64,000 nt of DNA from assembly GCA_009192285.1 (NCBI GenBank), contig CM018608.1:638201-702200 (forward strand). Reading direction: 5' to 3'. This DNA comes from Morchella semilibera (taxonomy: Eukaryota; Ascomycota; Pezizomycetes; Pezizales; Morchellaceae). Made by a program: the position numbers and the translations under genes. Each line of letters starts with the position of its first letter. The stretch's first letter is position 1. Below are positions 63,701 to 64,000 of this stretch, one piece after another. The notes beneath the pieces were generated by a model. The model saw only the letters and a list, made by a program, of their open reading frames with translations. It was not told the origin of the DNA and did not search any database.

Positions 63701-64000
63701 TTGATATGTACTCATGGTTTATATATAGCGTATTGATCATCATCATCAGTCAACTGTAGTCGACTGCGCGAGGTAACTGTTTGGACTGTAGGACTGCAGT
63801 AGACTGGGACCATCCGGCCAAGACAGTCCGTCCAAAATTTGGAGGGACTGGATGTGGACTACATAAGAGCCAAAAGTAGTTTAGTTTTTTTTTCAGAATA
63901 GAGCAAGGATTATATAATATTAGGCAGACAACAAATGCCGCGAGCTCACCACTTGTGCAGTCCATATTCCTAGTCTACAATCCGCTGCAGTCTTGTAGAT
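60716..64000. other. Gene-free right edge
   Basis: This is the promoter side of the MFS gene; a TATATAAA box on the minus strand lies about 112 bp before its ATG, near 60827-60834. Beyond it there are homopolymer runs (T near 61070, A near 61562 and 62403) and one TACATGTAGGTA motif near 62614. No exon or RNA gene was supported. Confidence 0.5.

Noticed and set aside
1-64000. CRISPR arrays, operons and bacterial-style regulatory elements
   Set aside because: The window is eukaryotic; no regularly spaced direct repeats or co-transcribed gene sets are visible.

Overview
The window is nuclear DNA of a filamentous ascomycete. The genes carry many short GT-AG introns (mostly 47-110 bp), and the products are typical of Pezizomycotina: a PalI/Rim9 pH-signalling protein, two Zn2Cys6 transcription factors, an AA11 lytic polysaccharide monooxygenase and a CBM1-GH5 mannanase. 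Gene density is low (ten protein genes and one tRNA in 64 kb) and the long spacers hold miniature inverted-repeat elements and simple repeats. That would fit a repeat-bearing lineage such as Pezizomycetes, but the class is an inference.

Layout: (1) 0.7-10.3 kb, three minus-strand genes: an MCP2/ADCK1-type ABC1 kinase-like protein with an apparent 1-nt frameshift, an OPT-family transporter, and the mitochondrial copper chaperone SCO1. (2) 12.9-13.8 kb, a minus-strand gene of unknown function. (3) 18.1-19.2 kb, an AA11 copper monooxygenase with signal peptide. (4) 19.2-25.7 kb, a gene-free spacer with a transposon-like inverted-repeat unit, a possible 5S rRNA relic and dense TACATGTA motifs. 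(5) 25.7-29.4 kb, a Zn2Cys6 regulator whose zinc cluster is assembled across a 14-nt microexon. (6) 34.2-36.7 kb, palI/RIM9. (7) 38.2-38.9 kb, an intron-containing tRNA-Tyr next to a small unknown gene. (8) 40.9-42.8 kb, a ten-exon CBM1-GH5 endo-mannanase, followed by two miniature inverted-repeat elements. (9) 49.8-51.8 kb, a second Zn2Cys6 factor. (10) 58.3-60.7 kb, a DHA1/HOL1-like MFS transporter.

I see no gene cluster acting as one pathway. The mannanase and the AA11 enzyme share a lifestyle theme (cell-wall or plant polysaccharide attack) and each has a TATA box about 65 bp before the ATG, but they lie 22 kb apart. The gene models were built by hand: every join has GT-AG ends and keeps frame, except the kinase-like gene, which needs a one-base correction. 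The most unusual window-wide signal is the palindrome TACATGTA, which I count by eye well over 45 times, all outside coding exons, against about one or two expected.
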